NCBI RefSeq assembly: GCF_018760365.1 | Contig: NZ_JAHIAB010000004.1 | Location: forward strand, 248,001 to 312,000 | DNA: 64,000 nucleotides | Direction: 5' to 3' | Source: Pseudooceanicola endophyticus | GTDB taxonomy: Bacteria > Pseudomonadota > Alphaproteobacteria > Rhodobacterales > Rhodobacteraceae | Shown: positions 25,300-34,587 of the stretch, piece by piece | Position numbering within the stretch: position 1 is the first letter of the stretch | How the letters are laid out: every line of letters begins with the position of its first letter | Program-made: the position numbers and the translations under genes | Notes under the pieces: generated by a model | The model's database searches: none | The model's input: only the letters and a program-made list of their open reading frames with translations | Told to the model about the DNA's origin: nothing

Positions 25300-25896
25300 A
25301 TGAGAAAGAACAGCAACGAGATTGCGGCCACAATCCGTGAGCGTATCTGCCTGACCCGGGGCGATGACATCATGCTGCTGCACGAGGGGCAGCTGGCAAC
25401 GGAATTCGGCGTGTCGCGCACGCCGGTCCGGCAGGTGCTTCAGATGCTGGCCTATGAACGGCTGGTCGAGACGCGCTCGGGGGTGGGGACGATCGTCACG
25501 CCGCTGCTGCCGGAACGGCGCACCCAGGACGAGACCGCCTTCCGGGCGCTGCTGGATGCGGCGGCGGCCTGCCCGCTGGACGGGCCGGTGCCGCAGCTGT
25601 GCCACGCCCGGCTGATCTATGCCCGCCAGGCGCTGCGCGGCGATGACTGCGACCTGCATGCGCTTTACGCGGCCATGTCGGGGATGATGGATGCGACCTC
25701 GGGGCTGGTGGCGGACGATATCGTCGCCACGGCGCTGCGGGCTGCCTGGCTGCGCCATATCCGCTGGGCCTTCCAGGGCGCCGATGCGCCCTCGGTCAGC
25801 CTGCATCCGAAGCTGGGGGCCGGCCTGATCGAGGCGCTCGGGGCCGAGAGCTCGGCTGCGGACCTGCTGCGGATCCTGGTGCGCGTGGCCGCCTGA
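25300..25896 (+). CDS. GntR-family transcriptional regulator
   Basis: The 198-residue protein has an N-terminal GntR winged helix-turn-helix (about 10-70), with the QLATEFGVSRTPVRQVLQML recognition segment. The C-terminal part is a shortened helical effector domain most like the FCD type, though the metal-binding His residues are not obvious. It probably regulates itself or the divergent phosphatase gene. The upstream gap contains a short duplication of CAGATCAGGGG close to its start, which may be part of an operator. Confidence 0.85.
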   Translation: MRKNSNEIAATIRERICLTRGDDIMLLHEGQLATEFGVSRTPVRQVLQMLAYERLVETRSGVGTIVTPLLPERRTQDETAFRALLDAAAACPLDGPVPQLCHARLIYARQALRGDDCDLHALYAAMSGMMDATSGLVADDIVATALRAAWLRHIRWAFQGADAPSVSLHPKLGAGLIEALGAESSAADLLRILVRVAA

Positions 25897-25923
25897 GGCG
25901 GCCACGGTCCTTGTGGGGGCCGT

Positions 25924-26790
25924 TCAGGCGGCGTCGCTGCTGTCGTTCAGATGGTGCAGGGTGCGCGTGGGGAAGGGGATCTCGATCCCGGCGGCATCCA
26001 GCGCCTCTTTCACGCGGCGGGTGCAATCGGTCTGGAAGCCCCAGGCATCGGCGTTGCTGCACCAGACCCGCACCGTGAAATCGACCGAGAAATCGCCCAG
26101 GTTGCTGACCTGGATGAAGGGGGCAGGTTCGCTCAGGGCGCGGGGATCGGCCATGATCGTGTTCAGGATCGTGTCCTCGGCCAGCTTCAGGTTGGCGCCG
26201 TAGCCGACCCCGAAGACCCATTGCACGCGGCGGGTCTGGTTGATCGAGTAGTTGGTGATCGTGTTGCCCCAGACCTGGGAATTCGGGATGATGATCTGCA
26301 CGTTCTGCAGGTTCGCCAGCTCGGTATAGTTCAGCGAGATGTTCTTCACGGTGCCGGTCTGGCCGTTGACCACGACGAAATCGCCGATCTTGATCGGCCG
26401 GAAGAAGATGATCATCACCCCGGCGGCGACGTTGGACAGCGTGCCCTGCAGCGCCAGGCCGATGGCCAGGCCGGCGGCACCGATCACCGCCACGACCGAG
26501 GTCGTCTGCACCCCGAAGGTGTTCAGCACGAAGAGCACCGAGAAGCCGATGATCGCATAGCTGAGGATCGAGCCGAGGAATTCGAACAGCGTGTCGTCAA
26601 GGCGCTGGTGGCTGCGCGCCAGGCCCAGAACCCGGCGCTTGGCCCAGCCGGCCAGGAAGAAGCCGATCGCCAGGATCAGCACCGCCCCCACCACGTTGCC
26701 CAGCAGGGAGGCCAGGAAATCGAGGGTCAGCAGATCCCCCAGCGATTTTCCGTTCCAGATCTCGGTGTGCAGGATCGTTTCGAGGTTCAT
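25924..26790 (-). CDS. mscS: MscS-family small-conductance mechanosensitive channel
   Basis: The 288-residue membrane protein has three probable transmembrane helices; the third is the Gly/Ala-rich pore helix with [18 protein letters not shown], followed by the conserved [11 protein letters not shown] beta-domain start. It opens under membrane tension and protects against hypo-osmotic shock. Length matches E. coli MscS closely (286). Its ATG overlaps the stop of the pterin dehydratase gene. It is the last gene of a five-gene, tightly overlapped operon. Confidence 0.94.
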   Translation of the reverse strand: MNLETILHTEIWNGKSLGDLLTLDFLASLLGNVVGAVLILAIGFFLAGWAKRRVLGLARSHQRLDDTLFEFLGSILSYAIIGFSVLFVLNTFGVQTTSVVAVIGAAGLAIGLALQGTLSNVAAGVMIIFFRPIKIGDFVVVNGQTGTVKNISLNYTELANLQNVQIIIPNSQVWGNTITNYSINQTRRVQWVFGVGYGANLKLAEDTILNTIMADPRALSEPAPFIQVSNLGDFSVDFTVRVWCSNADAWGFQTDCTRRVKEALDAAGIEIPFPTRTLHHLNDSSDAA

Positions 26791-27083
26791 GTAAGCAACT
26801 GGTCCATTTTTCTTGCAAGTTTCGCGTCAAGAGAGGTGACGCCACCCATGTCATGGGTCGTAAGCGCAACCGTAACGCGATTGTAGCAATTGCTCCAGTC
26901 GGGGTGGTGATCCCACTTTTCCGCCCACATGGCGGCGCGGGTCATGAAGGCGAAGGCCTCGGTGAAATCCTGGAAGGTAAAGTCCTTCTGCAGGACATCG
27001 GTCTCTGCGTCATAGGTCCAGCCGGTCGCGTAGAGCGGCTCGAAAAGGGTTTCCCGGACGGACGGGCTGAGAAGCTCTGTCAT
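26787..27083 (-). CDS. phhB: Pterin-4a-carbinolamine dehydratase
   Basis: The 98-residue enzyme dehydrates 4a-hydroxytetrahydropterin, recycling the cofactor of aromatic amino acid hydroxylases. The active-site motif EKWDHHPDW is intact, and length is typical. No phenylalanine hydroxylase gene is present nearby, so it may have another role, such as in molybdopterin biosynthesis or regulation. Stop-start overlaps with both neighbours (FemAB-like upstream, MscS downstream) show strong coupling. Confidence 0.93.
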   Translation of the reverse strand: MTELLSPSVRETLFEPLYATGWTYDAETDVLQKDFTFQDFTEAFAFMTRAAMWAEKWDHHPDWSNCYNRVTVALTTHDMGGVTSLDAKLARKMDQLLT

Positions 27084-28285
27084 TCCTGTTCCTCCTGATG
27101 GGTGCCCCGCCGGAACGGTCCGTAGGCGGTGAGCACCTCGATGTCTTCATCCACGGCGCGGGCCTCGGCATCGAGAAAGCTCTGGATGGCCTTCCGGAAT
27201 CCGGGATCCGCGACCCAGTGGAGCGAATGGGTGTAGCTGGGCAGGTAGCCGCGCGCCAGCTTGTGTTCGCCCTGGGCGCCGGCTTCGACGCGGGCCAGCC
27301 TTCTGGCGATGGCAAAGTCGATGGCCTGATAGTAGCACAGTTCGAAATGCAGGCAGGGGTGATGTTCGGTGCAGCCCCAGTAGCGGCCGAAAAGCGTTTC
27401 CCGACCGATGAAGTTCAGCGCCCCGGCGATGGGCGTGCCGTCCCCGTTCAGCGCCAGCGCCAGCAGCACGTCGTCGCGCAGGCTCTCCTGCAGCTGGTCG
27501 AAGAAGGCCCGTGTCAGATAGGGCGATCCCCATTTGCGGCTGCCGGTGTCCTGGTAGAAGCGCCAGAAGGCATCCCAGTGTTCGGGCCGCAGATCGTCCC
27601 CCGTCAGCGCCACGATGGTCCCGCCGAAGGCCTGGGCCTGGGCGCGTTCCTTGCGGATGTTCTTGCGCTTGCGCGAGGACAGCGTGGCCAGGAAGGCATC
27701 GAAATCCGCGTAGCCCTCGTTCAGCCAGTGGAACTGGCTGGAGCTGCGCCGCATCAGCCCCATGCGTTCGCCGGCGAGGGCCTCGGCCTCGGTGCAGAAG
27801 GTGGCGTGCACGCCCGAGAGGCCGTTGTTCGCGGCCAGCTGCACCGCGCCCTGCACCAGCGCGGCCATCCCCTCGGCCTCGTGGCCGGGCTTCACCAGAA
27901 AGCGCCGCCCGGTCGCGGGCGTGAAGGGCACCGCGATCTGGAGCTTCGGATAGTAGTCGCCGCCGGCGTTCTCGTAGGCATGGGCCCAGTTGAAATCGAA
28001 GATGTATTCGCCCTGGCTGTGGCTTTTCGCGTAAAGCGGCGCGACCGCGATCAGCTCTTCGCCCCTGTAGGCCGCGAGGTGATGCGGCTCCCAGCCGGTG
28101 CGCGGCCCGACCGATCCGCTGTCCTCCAGCGCCGCGAGGAAACGCCAGGTGGTGAAGGGATCCAGCGGCGGGCCGCCGTCGGCGGCCTCGGGGCAGGCGC
28201 AGGCATCCCAGTCCGCCGCCGGCAGGTCGTGCAGCGAGGAAAGGGTGCGGATCTCGATCTCGGGGGCGGAGGAGGGGTTGGTCAT
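27080..28285 (-). CDS. FemAB-like GNAT-family protein (DUF482/COG3146)
   Basis: The 401-residue protein belongs to the group often called peptidogalycan biosynthesis or FemAB-like GNAT proteins. It has an N-terminal half with a long linker and a C-terminal acyltransferase fold; the [10 protein letters not shown] basic stretch and the FGRYWGC and [10 protein letters not shown] segments are characteristic. The acyl donor and acceptor are not known. The start was set at 28285 on the conserved N-terminus; the frame runs on upstream through the GDPD gene. The stop overlaps the dehydratase start by four bases. Confidence 0.8.
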   Translation of the reverse strand: MTNPSSAPEIEIRTLSSLHDLPAADWDACACPEAADGGPPLDPFTTWRFLAALEDSGSVGPRTGWEPHHLAAYRGEELIAVAPLYAKSHSQGEYIFDFNWAHAYENAGGDYYPKLQIAVPFTPATGRRFLVKPGHEAEGMAALVQGAVQLAANNGLSGVHATFCTEAEALAGERMGLMRRSSSQFHWLNEGYADFDAFLATLSSRKRKNIRKERAQAQAFGGTIVALTGDDLRPEHWDAFWRFYQDTGSRKWGSPYLTRAFFDQLQESLRDDVLLALALNGDGTPIAGALNFIGRETLFGRYWGCTEHHPCLHFELCYYQAIDFAIARRLARVEAGAQGEHKLARGYLPSYTHSLHWVADPGFRKAIQSFLDAEARAVDEDIEVLTAYGPFRRGTHQEEQE

Positions 28286-28317
28286 CAGGCCATCATCTGG
28301 GGTGGCCCGTCCCGGGA

Positions 28318-29085
28318 TCAAGCGGGAAGGGCGGCGGGGTAGCCTTCGAAGGTCACATTGTCGGCAAGGCGGCGGGCCTCGGCCTCGGCCTGCGCGGAAC
28401 GGATGGTCCAGCACAGCACCGGCACGCCGGCGGCCTTCAGCGCGGCGACCTGCGGGCGCGACAGATCGGCGGCCTCGTGGCTGATGAAGCTGGCGCCGGT
28501 GCGGTCGAAATCGGCGATGGCGCGCAGATGCGCCAAGTGCGCGGGATCCATGCCCGCGCATTCCGGCCCCTCCCAGGACCAGGTGGTCAGGCCGCGCGGC
28601 AGGGTCGGGCAGAGGCGGGCGATCTCGGCCACGGCATCGGGATTGAAGGACATGAAGGCCAGCGGGCCCTCGTAGCCCGCCACCGCGCGGGCGGCGGCGG
28701 CTTCCAGCGGGCCGATGCCGGCCCCGGCGCTCTGGTCCTTGATCTCGACCAGCAGGGGGGCGCGACCGGCAACCTGGGCCAGGATCTGCGCAAAGCTCGG
28801 GATGCCGGTGGCGCCGCCGGTCAGCGGGATCTGCTGCAACTGCGCAAGGGAGCGGGCGCCGACGGGGCCGGACTGGCCGGTCAGGCGCTCCAGCGTGTCG
28901 TCGTGAAAGACCACGGCCTCGCCATCGGAGGTCAGCTGGAGGTCGATCTCGATCCCGTAGCCGGCGGCGATTGCGGCCGCCACCGCCTCCGGGCTGTTCT
29001 CGGGCCGGCCCGCATCGCGATCATGCAGGGCGCGATGGGCGATCGGGGCGGTCCGGAAGACCGGCGGCAGGGGCGGACGCGTCAT
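28318..29085 (-). CDS. Glycerophosphodiester phosphodiesterase family protein
   Basis: The 255-residue protein has the GDPD catalytic signature: HRA with a following ENS segment near the start, then EIDLQLTSDGEAVVFHDDTLERLT, of which the E-I-D and H-D-D residues bind metal and carry out catalysis. It splits glycerophosphodiesters into glycerol-3-phosphate and an alcohol. No signal peptide is present, so it is probably cytoplasmic (UgpQ-like). Its start is one base past the ridA stop; the gap to the FemAB-like gene is 32 bases. Confidence 0.9.
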   Translation of the reverse strand: MTRPPLPPVFRTAPIAHRALHDRDAGRPENSPEAVAAAIAAGYGIEIDLQLTSDGEAVVFHDDTLERLTGQSGPVGARSLAQLQQIPLTGGATGIPSFAQILAQVAGRAPLLVEIKDQSAGAGIGPLEAAAARAVAGYEGPLAFMSFNPDAVAEIARLCPTLPRGLTTWSWEGPECAGMDPAHLAHLRAIADFDRTGASFISHEAADLSRPQVAALKAAGVPVLCWTIRSAQAEAEARRLADNVTFEGYPAALPA

Positions 29086-29086
29086 C

Positions 29087-29551
29087 TCATTCGACCTCGA
29101 ACAGGCCTTCGATCTCGACCGCGACATTGAAGGGCAGCGAGGCGGCAGAGACGGCGGAGCGGGCGTGGCGCCCGGCATCGCCCAGGGCCTCGACGAAGAA
29201 GTCGGAGGCGCCGTTGATGACCTTCGGCTGGTCGGCGAAATCGCCGGTGGAATTGACGAAGCCGGTCAGCTTCACCACCCGCTTGAGCTTGCCCAGATCA
29301 CCGTCGCAGGCGGCCTTGACCTGCGCCAGCAGGGAGATCGCGCAGAGCTTGGCGGCGGCGGCGCCGGCCTCGGTGTCGAGCGTGTCGCCAAGCTTGCCGG
29401 TGACCAGTCCGTTGGCATCCTGGCTGATCTGGCCGGAGACATGCACGAGGTTCCCGGAGCGCACGAAGGGCACGTAGTTGGCGGCCGGGGCGGCGGCGAC
29501 GGGAAGGGTGATGCCGAGCGCGGCGAGGCGGGTTTCGATGTCGGTACTCAT
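29087..29551 (-). CDS. RidA/YjgF-family reactive-intermediate deaminase
   Basis: The 154-residue protein is a member of the RidA superfamily; members release ammonia from reactive enamines and imines made by PLP enzymes. The LVHVSGQIS segment, the conserved Arg in HARSAV and the VEIEGL C-terminus fit. A GGAGGCC site precedes the ATG. It is the first gene of the operon with GDPD, FemAB-like, pterin dehydratase and MscS. The longer N-terminal region suggests the subgroup of about 150 residues rather than the 128-residue archetype. Confidence 0.9.
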   Translation of the reverse strand: MSTDIETRLAALGITLPVAAAPAANYVPFVRSGNLVHVSGQISQDANGLVTGKLGDTLDTEAGAAAAKLCAISLLAQVKAACDGDLGKLKRVVKLTGFVNSTGDFADQPKVINGASDFFVEALGDAGRHARSAVSAASLPFNVAVEIEGLFEVE

Positions 29552-29655
29552 GGGGCCTCCGGTAGGAACGGGTTGGGTCGGGGCGACGCTAGCCGCTGGT
29601 CGCGGGAATGCAACCGGGGAAAGTGCCGGGGCGGGATTGCGGGGCCGGGCGTGGC

Positions 29656-29715
29656 GGGGGGGCTCTGCCCCCGTCCCCTGCGGGGACTCCCCCGACATAT
29701 TTGCGGAAAGATGAA
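29656..29715 (+). repeat. Dispersed hairpin repeat, copy B
   Basis: Two hairpins (GGGGGC loop GCCCCC, then GTCCCC loop GGGGAC) are followed by the tail CCCCCGACATATTTG and AAAGATGAA. It lies between ridA and the HlyD-family gene. Confidence 0.8.
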
Positions 29716-29719
29716 GCGA

Positions 29720-31009
29720 TCAGCCCCGGAAGGCACGGGTGAAGTAATCGGTGAAGGGTCTGGTGACGAATTCCAGCGGGCTGCGGTCGGCGGTGCGGAT
29801 GAAGGCCTCGACCGGCATGCCGGGGATCAGCGTGTCGCCCTCTGGGAGGTGGCTGGCGGCATCCTCGGCCAGGCGGATTTCGGCGCGGTAATAGCTGATC
29901 CCGGTGGCCTCGTCGGTGAAGGCATCGGCGGAGAGGGTGGCGAGCGTACCGTCGAGTTCGGGCGTGCTGCGCTGGTCGAAGGCGGGGAAGCGCAGCCGCA
30001 CGTCCTGGCCCAGGTGCAGCGCGTCGATCTGCAGCGGGTCGATCCTTGCGGTGATCACCAGCGGGCGGTCCGAGGGCACGAGATAGAGCACCGGTTCGGC
30101 GGCACGCAGCACCGCGCCGGGCGAGAAGACCCGCAGCCCGTGGATCGTGCCGGGGCCGGGGGCGGTGATGTCGAGCCGGGCGATCCGGTCGCGCAGGACG
30201 CGCGTCTTCTCGGAGGCTTCGAGTTCCTGGACGCGCAGGTCGCGCAGCTCTGCGATGGCGTCTTCCCGGTCGGTGGTCTGCTGGCGCAGGATCTCGATCT
30301 CGGTCTCGGTGATCTTGCCGAGGGCCTCGGCGCGGCGGGCGTCGAGATCTCCCATCAGGCCGGTCAGGCGGGCGGCCTCGCGGCGCAGTTCCAGAACCCT
30401 CGCGAGCTGCGAGAGCCCCTTGTCGAGCAGCGCCGCCTGGGTTTCGTGCTGCTGGCGGGTCAGCTCGGCCTGGGTTTCAAGCGCGGTCTGCTGGGCGGTG
30501 ATGCCGTCGATCTGGGCGCGGATCTGGCCTATCCGGCGGCGCAGCTGTTCGCGCGCCTGGGCGCGGGCCTCGTGGCGGGCGGTGAAAAGCCGGCGCTGGC
30601 CGTCGATCAGCTCTGTGACCGCGGGATCGGCACTGTCGGTCAGGGTGGCATCGAAACGGGGGGCGGGCAGGTCGTCGCGCTCGGCCTCGAGGCGGGCGCG
30701 GCGGGCCATCGCCTCGGACCACTGGGCCGCGCTGACCGCGAGGGAGGCGCGCAGCTCCTGCGGGTCGAGGCGCAGCAGCAGCTGGCCGGCGCTGACCTGC
30801 TGGCCTTCCTCGACCAGGACCGCCAGGACGGTGCCGCCGTCGGGATGCTGCAGCACCAGGCGGTTGCGCTCCACCTCGATGCGACCGGGGGCGATGACGG
30901 CGCCGGCGATGCGGGTGGTGGCGGCCCAGCCGCCGAGGCCGCCGATCAGCAGCGCCACGCAGAGCAGGCCGAGGGCCAGGGGCAGGCGGGCGGCACGCAG
31001 GTAGATCAT
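29720..31009 (-). CDS. HlyD-family type I secretion periplasmic adaptor
   Basis: The 429-residue protein has one N-terminal membrane helix (about 8-30), a biotinyl-lipoyl-like half, a long alpha-helical hairpin of coiled coil between roughly residues 90 and 270, a second lipoyl half and a C-terminal beta-barrel. This is the PrtE/HlyD architecture that bridges an ABC exporter to TolC. Its ATG overlaps the stop of the ABC transporter gene by four bases. No outer-membrane factor or substrate with GGXGXD repeats is seen nearby. Confidence 0.92.
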   Translation of the reverse strand: MIYLRAARLPLALGLLCVALLIGGLGGWAATTRIAGAVIAPGRIEVERNRLVLQHPDGGTVLAVLVEEGQQVSAGQLLLRLDPQELRASLAVSAAQWSEAMARRARLEAERDDLPAPRFDATLTDSADPAVTELIDGQRRLFTARHEARAQAREQLRRRIGQIRAQIDGITAQQTALETQAELTRQQHETQAALLDKGLSQLARVLELRREAARLTGLMGDLDARRAEALGKITETEIEILRQQTTDREDAIAELRDLRVQELEASEKTRVLRDRIARLDITAPGPGTIHGLRVFSPGAVLRAAEPVLYLVPSDRPLVITARIDPLQIDALHLGQDVRLRFPAFDQRSTPELDGTLATLSADAFTDEATGISYYRAEIRLAEDAASHLPEGDTLIPGMPVEAFIRTADRSPLEFVTRPFTDYFTRAFRG

Positions 31010-32733
31010 CGCACGCCTCCGGCGGATTTCAGGATGCTGTCGTGATTGCGCACCACCTTGCGCAGCACCTCGTCGCGGGGGCCGAAGGCGGCGCGGCTGC
31101 CGTTTTCCAGCATCAGCAGCAGGTCGCATTCGCGGATCGCCGCCGGGCGGTGGGCCATGATCAGCACCGCGCCGCCGGCCTGCTTCAGCCCGACGATGGC
31201 GCGGTTCAGCGCCTCGCTGCCCTCATTGTCGAGGTTCGAGTTGGGCTCGTCCAGCACCAGCAGGACCGGGTCGCCGTACATGGCGCGGGCCAGGCCGATG
31301 CGCTGGATCTGCCCGCCCGAAAGCTGCCCGCCGCGTGCCGTGACCCGGGTGTCGTAGCCCTGGGGCATCTTCAGGATCATCTCGTGGGCATCGGCCTTGC
31401 GGGCGGCGGCGACAACCTTTTCGGGGTCGGGATGGGCTTCCAGGCGGGCGATGTTCTCGGCCAGGGTGCCATCGAAGATCTCGACCCGCTGGGGCAGGTA
31501 GCCGATCAGCCGGCCCAGCTCTTCCTCCGGGTATTGTTCCAGCGTGGCGCCCCCCAGGCGGATGCGGCCGCCGGCACAGGGCCAGGCCGAGGTCAGCGCG
31601 CGCGCCAGCGTGGTCTTGCCCGCCCCCGAGGGGCCGATCACGCCGATCGCCTGGCCGGGCGACAGGGTGAAGCTGAGCAGCCGCAGCGCCGGGCTTTCGG
31701 CGCCGGGCGGCAGCACGCTGGCCTGCTGGACCTCCAGGCGGGCTTCGGGGCGGGGCAGGGCGGTGCGCGGGGCGGGCAAGGGCGTTTCGCCCAGCAGGCG
31801 GGCCAGGTTGGCGCGGCCCCGGGCGGCGCGGCGCAGCAGCGGCCATTGCGCCACCAGCACCTCGACCGGCATCAGCGCGCGCCCCAGCAGGACCGAGCCC
31901 GCGATCATCGAACCGGCGGACATCTGCCCCGACAGGGCCAGGAAGGCGCCGAGGCCCAGCATCGCCGATTGCAGCATCAGCCGCAGCGTCCGCGACAGCG
32001 CGGAAAACCCCGAGGTCCGGTCCGAGGCCAGCAGCTGCGCGGCCAGCGCCCGGTCGCGGTCCTGGTGCCAGCGCCGCCGGACCGCGGCGCCCATGCCCAT
32101 GGCGCGCACCAGCCCGGCCTCGGCGCGGATGCGGTCGGCCTGGGCCTGGGCGGCCTGCTGGGCCAGCAGGGCGGCCCCCTGCGGCCCGCGCCCGGCGCGC
32201 TGGTTCAGCGCGGCCACGCCCACCAGCAGCGCGCCCCCGGCGAGGGCCAGCAGCCCCAGCCAGGGGTGGAAGACGGCGATGCCGGCCAGGAAAATCGGGG
32301 TCCAGGGCAGGTCGAACAGCGCCGCCGGCACCGGCGATCCCAGCAGGGCCCGGATCGCTTCCAGGTCCGGAAGCGCGCTGTCGGCCAGCGGATCGCCCTT
32401 CTGTGCCGCGCGGCGCAGGGCGGCATCGTAGACCCGCCCGTCCAGCCGGGACTGCACATGCGCCCCCAGCCGCGACAGCAGCCAGCCCCGGAAGATGTCG
32501 AGCACCCCCATGGTCAGGAACAGGAAGGCCGCCAGCCCGGTCAGCGCCACCAGCGTCTCGGGCGAGCGCGCGGGCAGCACCCGGTCGTAGACCAGCATCA
32601 TGTAAAGCGGTCCGGTCAGCATCAGCAGGTTGCAGACCAGCGAAAAGACCGCGGCCCCCCAAAGCAGCGGACGCCCCTCGCGCTGGACGGCGCGCAGTTC
32701 GGCTAGCCCGCGAAGAACGGCTGGCTCCTTCAA
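31006..32733 (-). CDS. Type I secretion ABC transporter (PrtD-like permease/ATPase)
   Basis: The 575-residue protein has six membrane helices and a C-terminal ATPase. Walker A is GPSGAGKT (about 366-373), the signature is LSGGQ and Walker B ends in VLDEP. It has no N-terminal C39-like domain, as in PrtD/AprD. It should energise export of an unfolded protein through the adjacent HlyD adaptor. The TTG at 32733, preceded by GGGGGATCC, gives the family's usual length; the frame stays open to an ATG at 32871, but the extra 46 residues look non-coding. The gene is divergent from mlaA. Confidence 0.9.
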   Translation of the reverse strand: MKEPAVLRGLAELRAVQREGRPLLWGAAVFSLVCNLLMLTGPLYMMLVYDRVLPARSPETLVALTGLAAFLFLTMGVLDIFRGWLLSRLGAHVQSRLDGRVYDAALRRAAQKGDPLADSALPDLEAIRALLGSPVPAALFDLPWTPIFLAGIAVFHPWLGLLALAGGALLVGVAALNQRAGRGPQGAALLAQQAAQAQADRIRAEAGLVRAMGMGAAVRRRWHQDRDRALAAQLLASDRTSGFSALSRTLRLMLQSAMLGLGAFLALSGQMSAGSMIAGSVLLGRALMPVEVLVAQWPLLRRAARGRANLARLLGETPLPAPRTALPRPEARLEVQQASVLPPGAESPALRLLSFTLSPGQAIGVIGPSGAGKTTLARALTSAWPCAGGRIRLGGATLEQYPEEELGRLIGYLPQRVEIFDGTLAENIARLEAHPDPEKVVAAARKADAHEMILKMPQGYDTRVTARGGQLSGGQIQRIGLARAMYGDPVLLVLDEPNSNLDNEGSEALNRAIVGLKQAGGAVLIMAHRPAAIRECDLLLMLENGSRAAFGPRDEVLRKVVRNHDSILKSAGGVR

Positions 32734-33014
32734 GGATCCCCCCAGCGAATTCCGGCCCCGCCGGGCGGTTTCCCGCCGGAAGGGGGCCCAGGACCGGGAG
32801 GGCGGACTTTTCCGGCTCCGGCAATTGGTGTGAAATGGCGGCGGTTCCGCCGCTGCGCGGTGCCGTTTCACGGCGCCGCCCTACGGTCGTATGCTGCAAA
32901 TGCGCACTACGCTTGGGTTCACCTATGCCGGATTACCGTTTAAGGATTACATAACAGCTTCGCGATCTCCTGTTCCCGCTCACCCCTTCCAGATTCAGAG
33001 ACGGCCGACGTTTC

Positions 33015-33878
33015 ATGACCCAGACCAAGCTCCAGACGACCCGCCGCGCCGGAGCGGCCCTTGCCGCGCTGTCCCTCGCAACGCTGCTTTCCGCCTGTGC
33101 CTCGGCGCCCGCAGACCAGGTCAGCCGCGCCGGTGAGGACCCCTACGAGGCCTCGAACCGCCAGATCCACGAGTTCAACAAGAAGCTCGACAAGGCCGTG
33201 CTGCGCCCGGTGGGCGTGACCGTCTCCAAGGTCCTGCCGGTCGAGGCCGCGACCCTGATCGGCAATTTCGGCGAGAACCTGTCGACCCCGCGCTACGTTG
33301 TGAACAACGTCCTGCAGGCGCATTTCGGCGAGGCGGCGCTGAACACCGCGCGTTTCGTGATGAACACGACCATCGGGATCGGCGGGCTGATCGACGCCGC
33401 GACGATCTTCGGCCTGCCCAAGTACGATACCGACTTCGGCGAGACGCTCTACACCTGGGGCGTGCCCGAGGGCGACTACCAGGAGCTGCCGGTGCTCGGC
33501 CCTTCGACCCAGCGACGCACCCTGGGCCGGATCGTCGATCTGGCGCTGGATCCGCTGGAATACGTGCTGCCCACGCCCGAAAAGAGCTATGGCACCTATG
33601 CCCGCGTGACCTCCACCGTGGACGAGCGCGGCCGCCAGGCCGGTGCGGTGGATTCGGTGCTTTACGACAGCGCCGACAGTTACACGCAGCTGAAATCCAT
33701 CTATCTGCAGCATCGCCGTTACAAGCTGGGTGATACCGGCAGCACTGGCGCCGGGCTTGGAGAAGACCCATATGGTGCCGCAGACCCCTATGCGGATCCC
33801 TACGGCAGCAATGAGGCTGCCGCTTCGGCCTCCGCTGATCCCTATGACGCAAGCTACACGGACCCCTATGACCAATAG
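33015..33878 (+). CDS. mlaA: MlaA-like outer-membrane lipoprotein
   Basis: The 287-residue lipoprotein has a lipobox LSAC (Cys28), then the MlaA domain with the DPYEASNRQIHEFNK signature, the NFGENLSTPRYVVNNVLQ helix and the GVPEGDY motif. MlaA extracts misplaced phospholipids from the outer leaflet of the outer membrane. The last 40 residues are a non-conserved tail with five DPY repeats rich in Ala, Ser and Asp. The mlaC start codon lies inside the final DPY codons, giving an 11-base overlap. Other mla genes (FEDB) are not next to it. Confidence 0.93.
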   Translation: MTQTKLQTTRRAGAALAALSLATLLSACASAPADQVSRAGEDPYEASNRQIHEFNKKLDKAVLRPVGVTVSKVLPVEAATLIGNFGENLSTPRYVVNNVLQAHFGEAALNTARFVMNTTIGIGGLIDAATIFGLPKYDTDFGETLYTWGVPEGDYQELPVLGPSTQRRTLGRIVDLALDPLEYVLPTPEKSYGTYARVTSTVDERGRQAGAVDSVLYDSADSYTQLKSIYLQHRRYKLGDTGSTGAGLGEDPYGAADPYADPYGSNEAAASASADPYDASYTDPYDQ

Positions 33879-34488
33879 CTTCCAGACCCGCCGCCGCCTC
33901 CTCGGCTCCATCGCCCTGCTGCCGCTCGCGGTTGCCACGGCCTCCGTCACCGCCGGCCCGGCCTTCGCGCTGTCCGACAGCCAGGCCCAGGCCCTGGTGC
34001 AGAGCGTGATCGACGACATCACCAAGGTGATCGACTCGGGCCAGTCCGAACCGGCGATGATCAAGCAGTTCGAGGGCATCTTTAACCGCTACGCCGATGT
34101 CTCGATCATCGCGCAAAGCTGCCTCGGCCCCGCCGCGCGCAGCCTCAGCGCATCGCAGAAGGCCGCCTATACGGAAGCCTTCCGCGGCTACATTTCGCGC
34201 AAGTACGGCAAGCGTTTCCGGGAATTCATCGGCGCCAAGTTCACCATGGGCAAGGTCGCCCAGGTGAAAACCTGGACCGAGGTTTCCGTGACCGCGAACC
34301 TGCGCGGCCAGTCGCCCTTCGAGGTGCGCTTCCTGGTCTCCGACCGCTCCGGCAAGAATCTCTTCTTCGACATGCTGATCGAGGGGATCTCCATGCGCCT
34401 GACCGAACGTTCGGAAATCGGCGCGATGCTGGATAAGGCCAACGGCAATATCGACGGGCTGATCAAGGCGCTGCAGAGCGCCGGCTGA
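33868..34488 (+). CDS. mlaC: MlaC-like periplasmic phospholipid carrier
   Basis: The 206-residue protein begins with a twin-arginine-like signal (TRRRLLGS) followed by a hydrophobic stretch ending near residue 34. The mature part matches MlaC/Ttg2D: the long N-terminal helix, the FNRYADVSIIAQSCLG and EAFRGYISRKYGKRF segments, and the strands with FEVRFLVSDR. It shuttles phospholipid between MlaA and the inner-membrane MlaFEDB transporter. Its start is inside the mlaA reading frame. A strong terminator follows its stop. Confidence 0.92.
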   Translation: MTNSFQTRRRLLGSIALLPLAVATASVTAGPAFALSDSQAQALVQSVIDDITKVIDSGQSEPAMIKQFEGIFNRYADVSIIAQSCLGPAARSLSASQKAAYTEAFRGYISRKYGKRFREFIGAKFTMGKVAQVKTWTEVSVTANLRGQSPFEVRFLVSDRSGKNLFFDMLIEGISMRLTERSEIGAMLDKANGNIDGLIKALQSAG

Positions 34489-34508
34489 TCCAGCCCCCGT
34501 TCCAAAGG

Positions 34509-34534
34509 AAAGGGCGCCCCCAGGGGCGCCCTTT
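34509..34534 (+). terminator. Rho-independent terminator after mlaC
   Basis: AAAGGGCGCC and GGCGCCCTTT form a perfect stem with a small CCCAGG loop, 20 bases after the mlaC stop; the T-run is short. Confidence 0.8.
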
Positions 34535-34552
34535 CGCGTTTCGGGGGGGGCA

Positions 34553-34580
34553 GGCCGGCCAAGGAAGGTCCCGGCCGGCC
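34553..34580 (-). terminator. Hairpin after the PBP1A gene
   Basis: GGCCGGCC occurs twice, twelve bases apart, and the copies pair with each other. It lies 7 bases past the minus-strand stop of the penicillin-binding protein gene. There is no T-run. Confidence 0.4.
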
Positions 34581-34587
34581 CGCGTCC

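Noticed and set aside
31006-32871. ABC transporter start at 32871
   Set aside because: The additional 46 residues are Arg/Ser/Pro-rich without family likeness; the TTG at 32733 gives the usual length.
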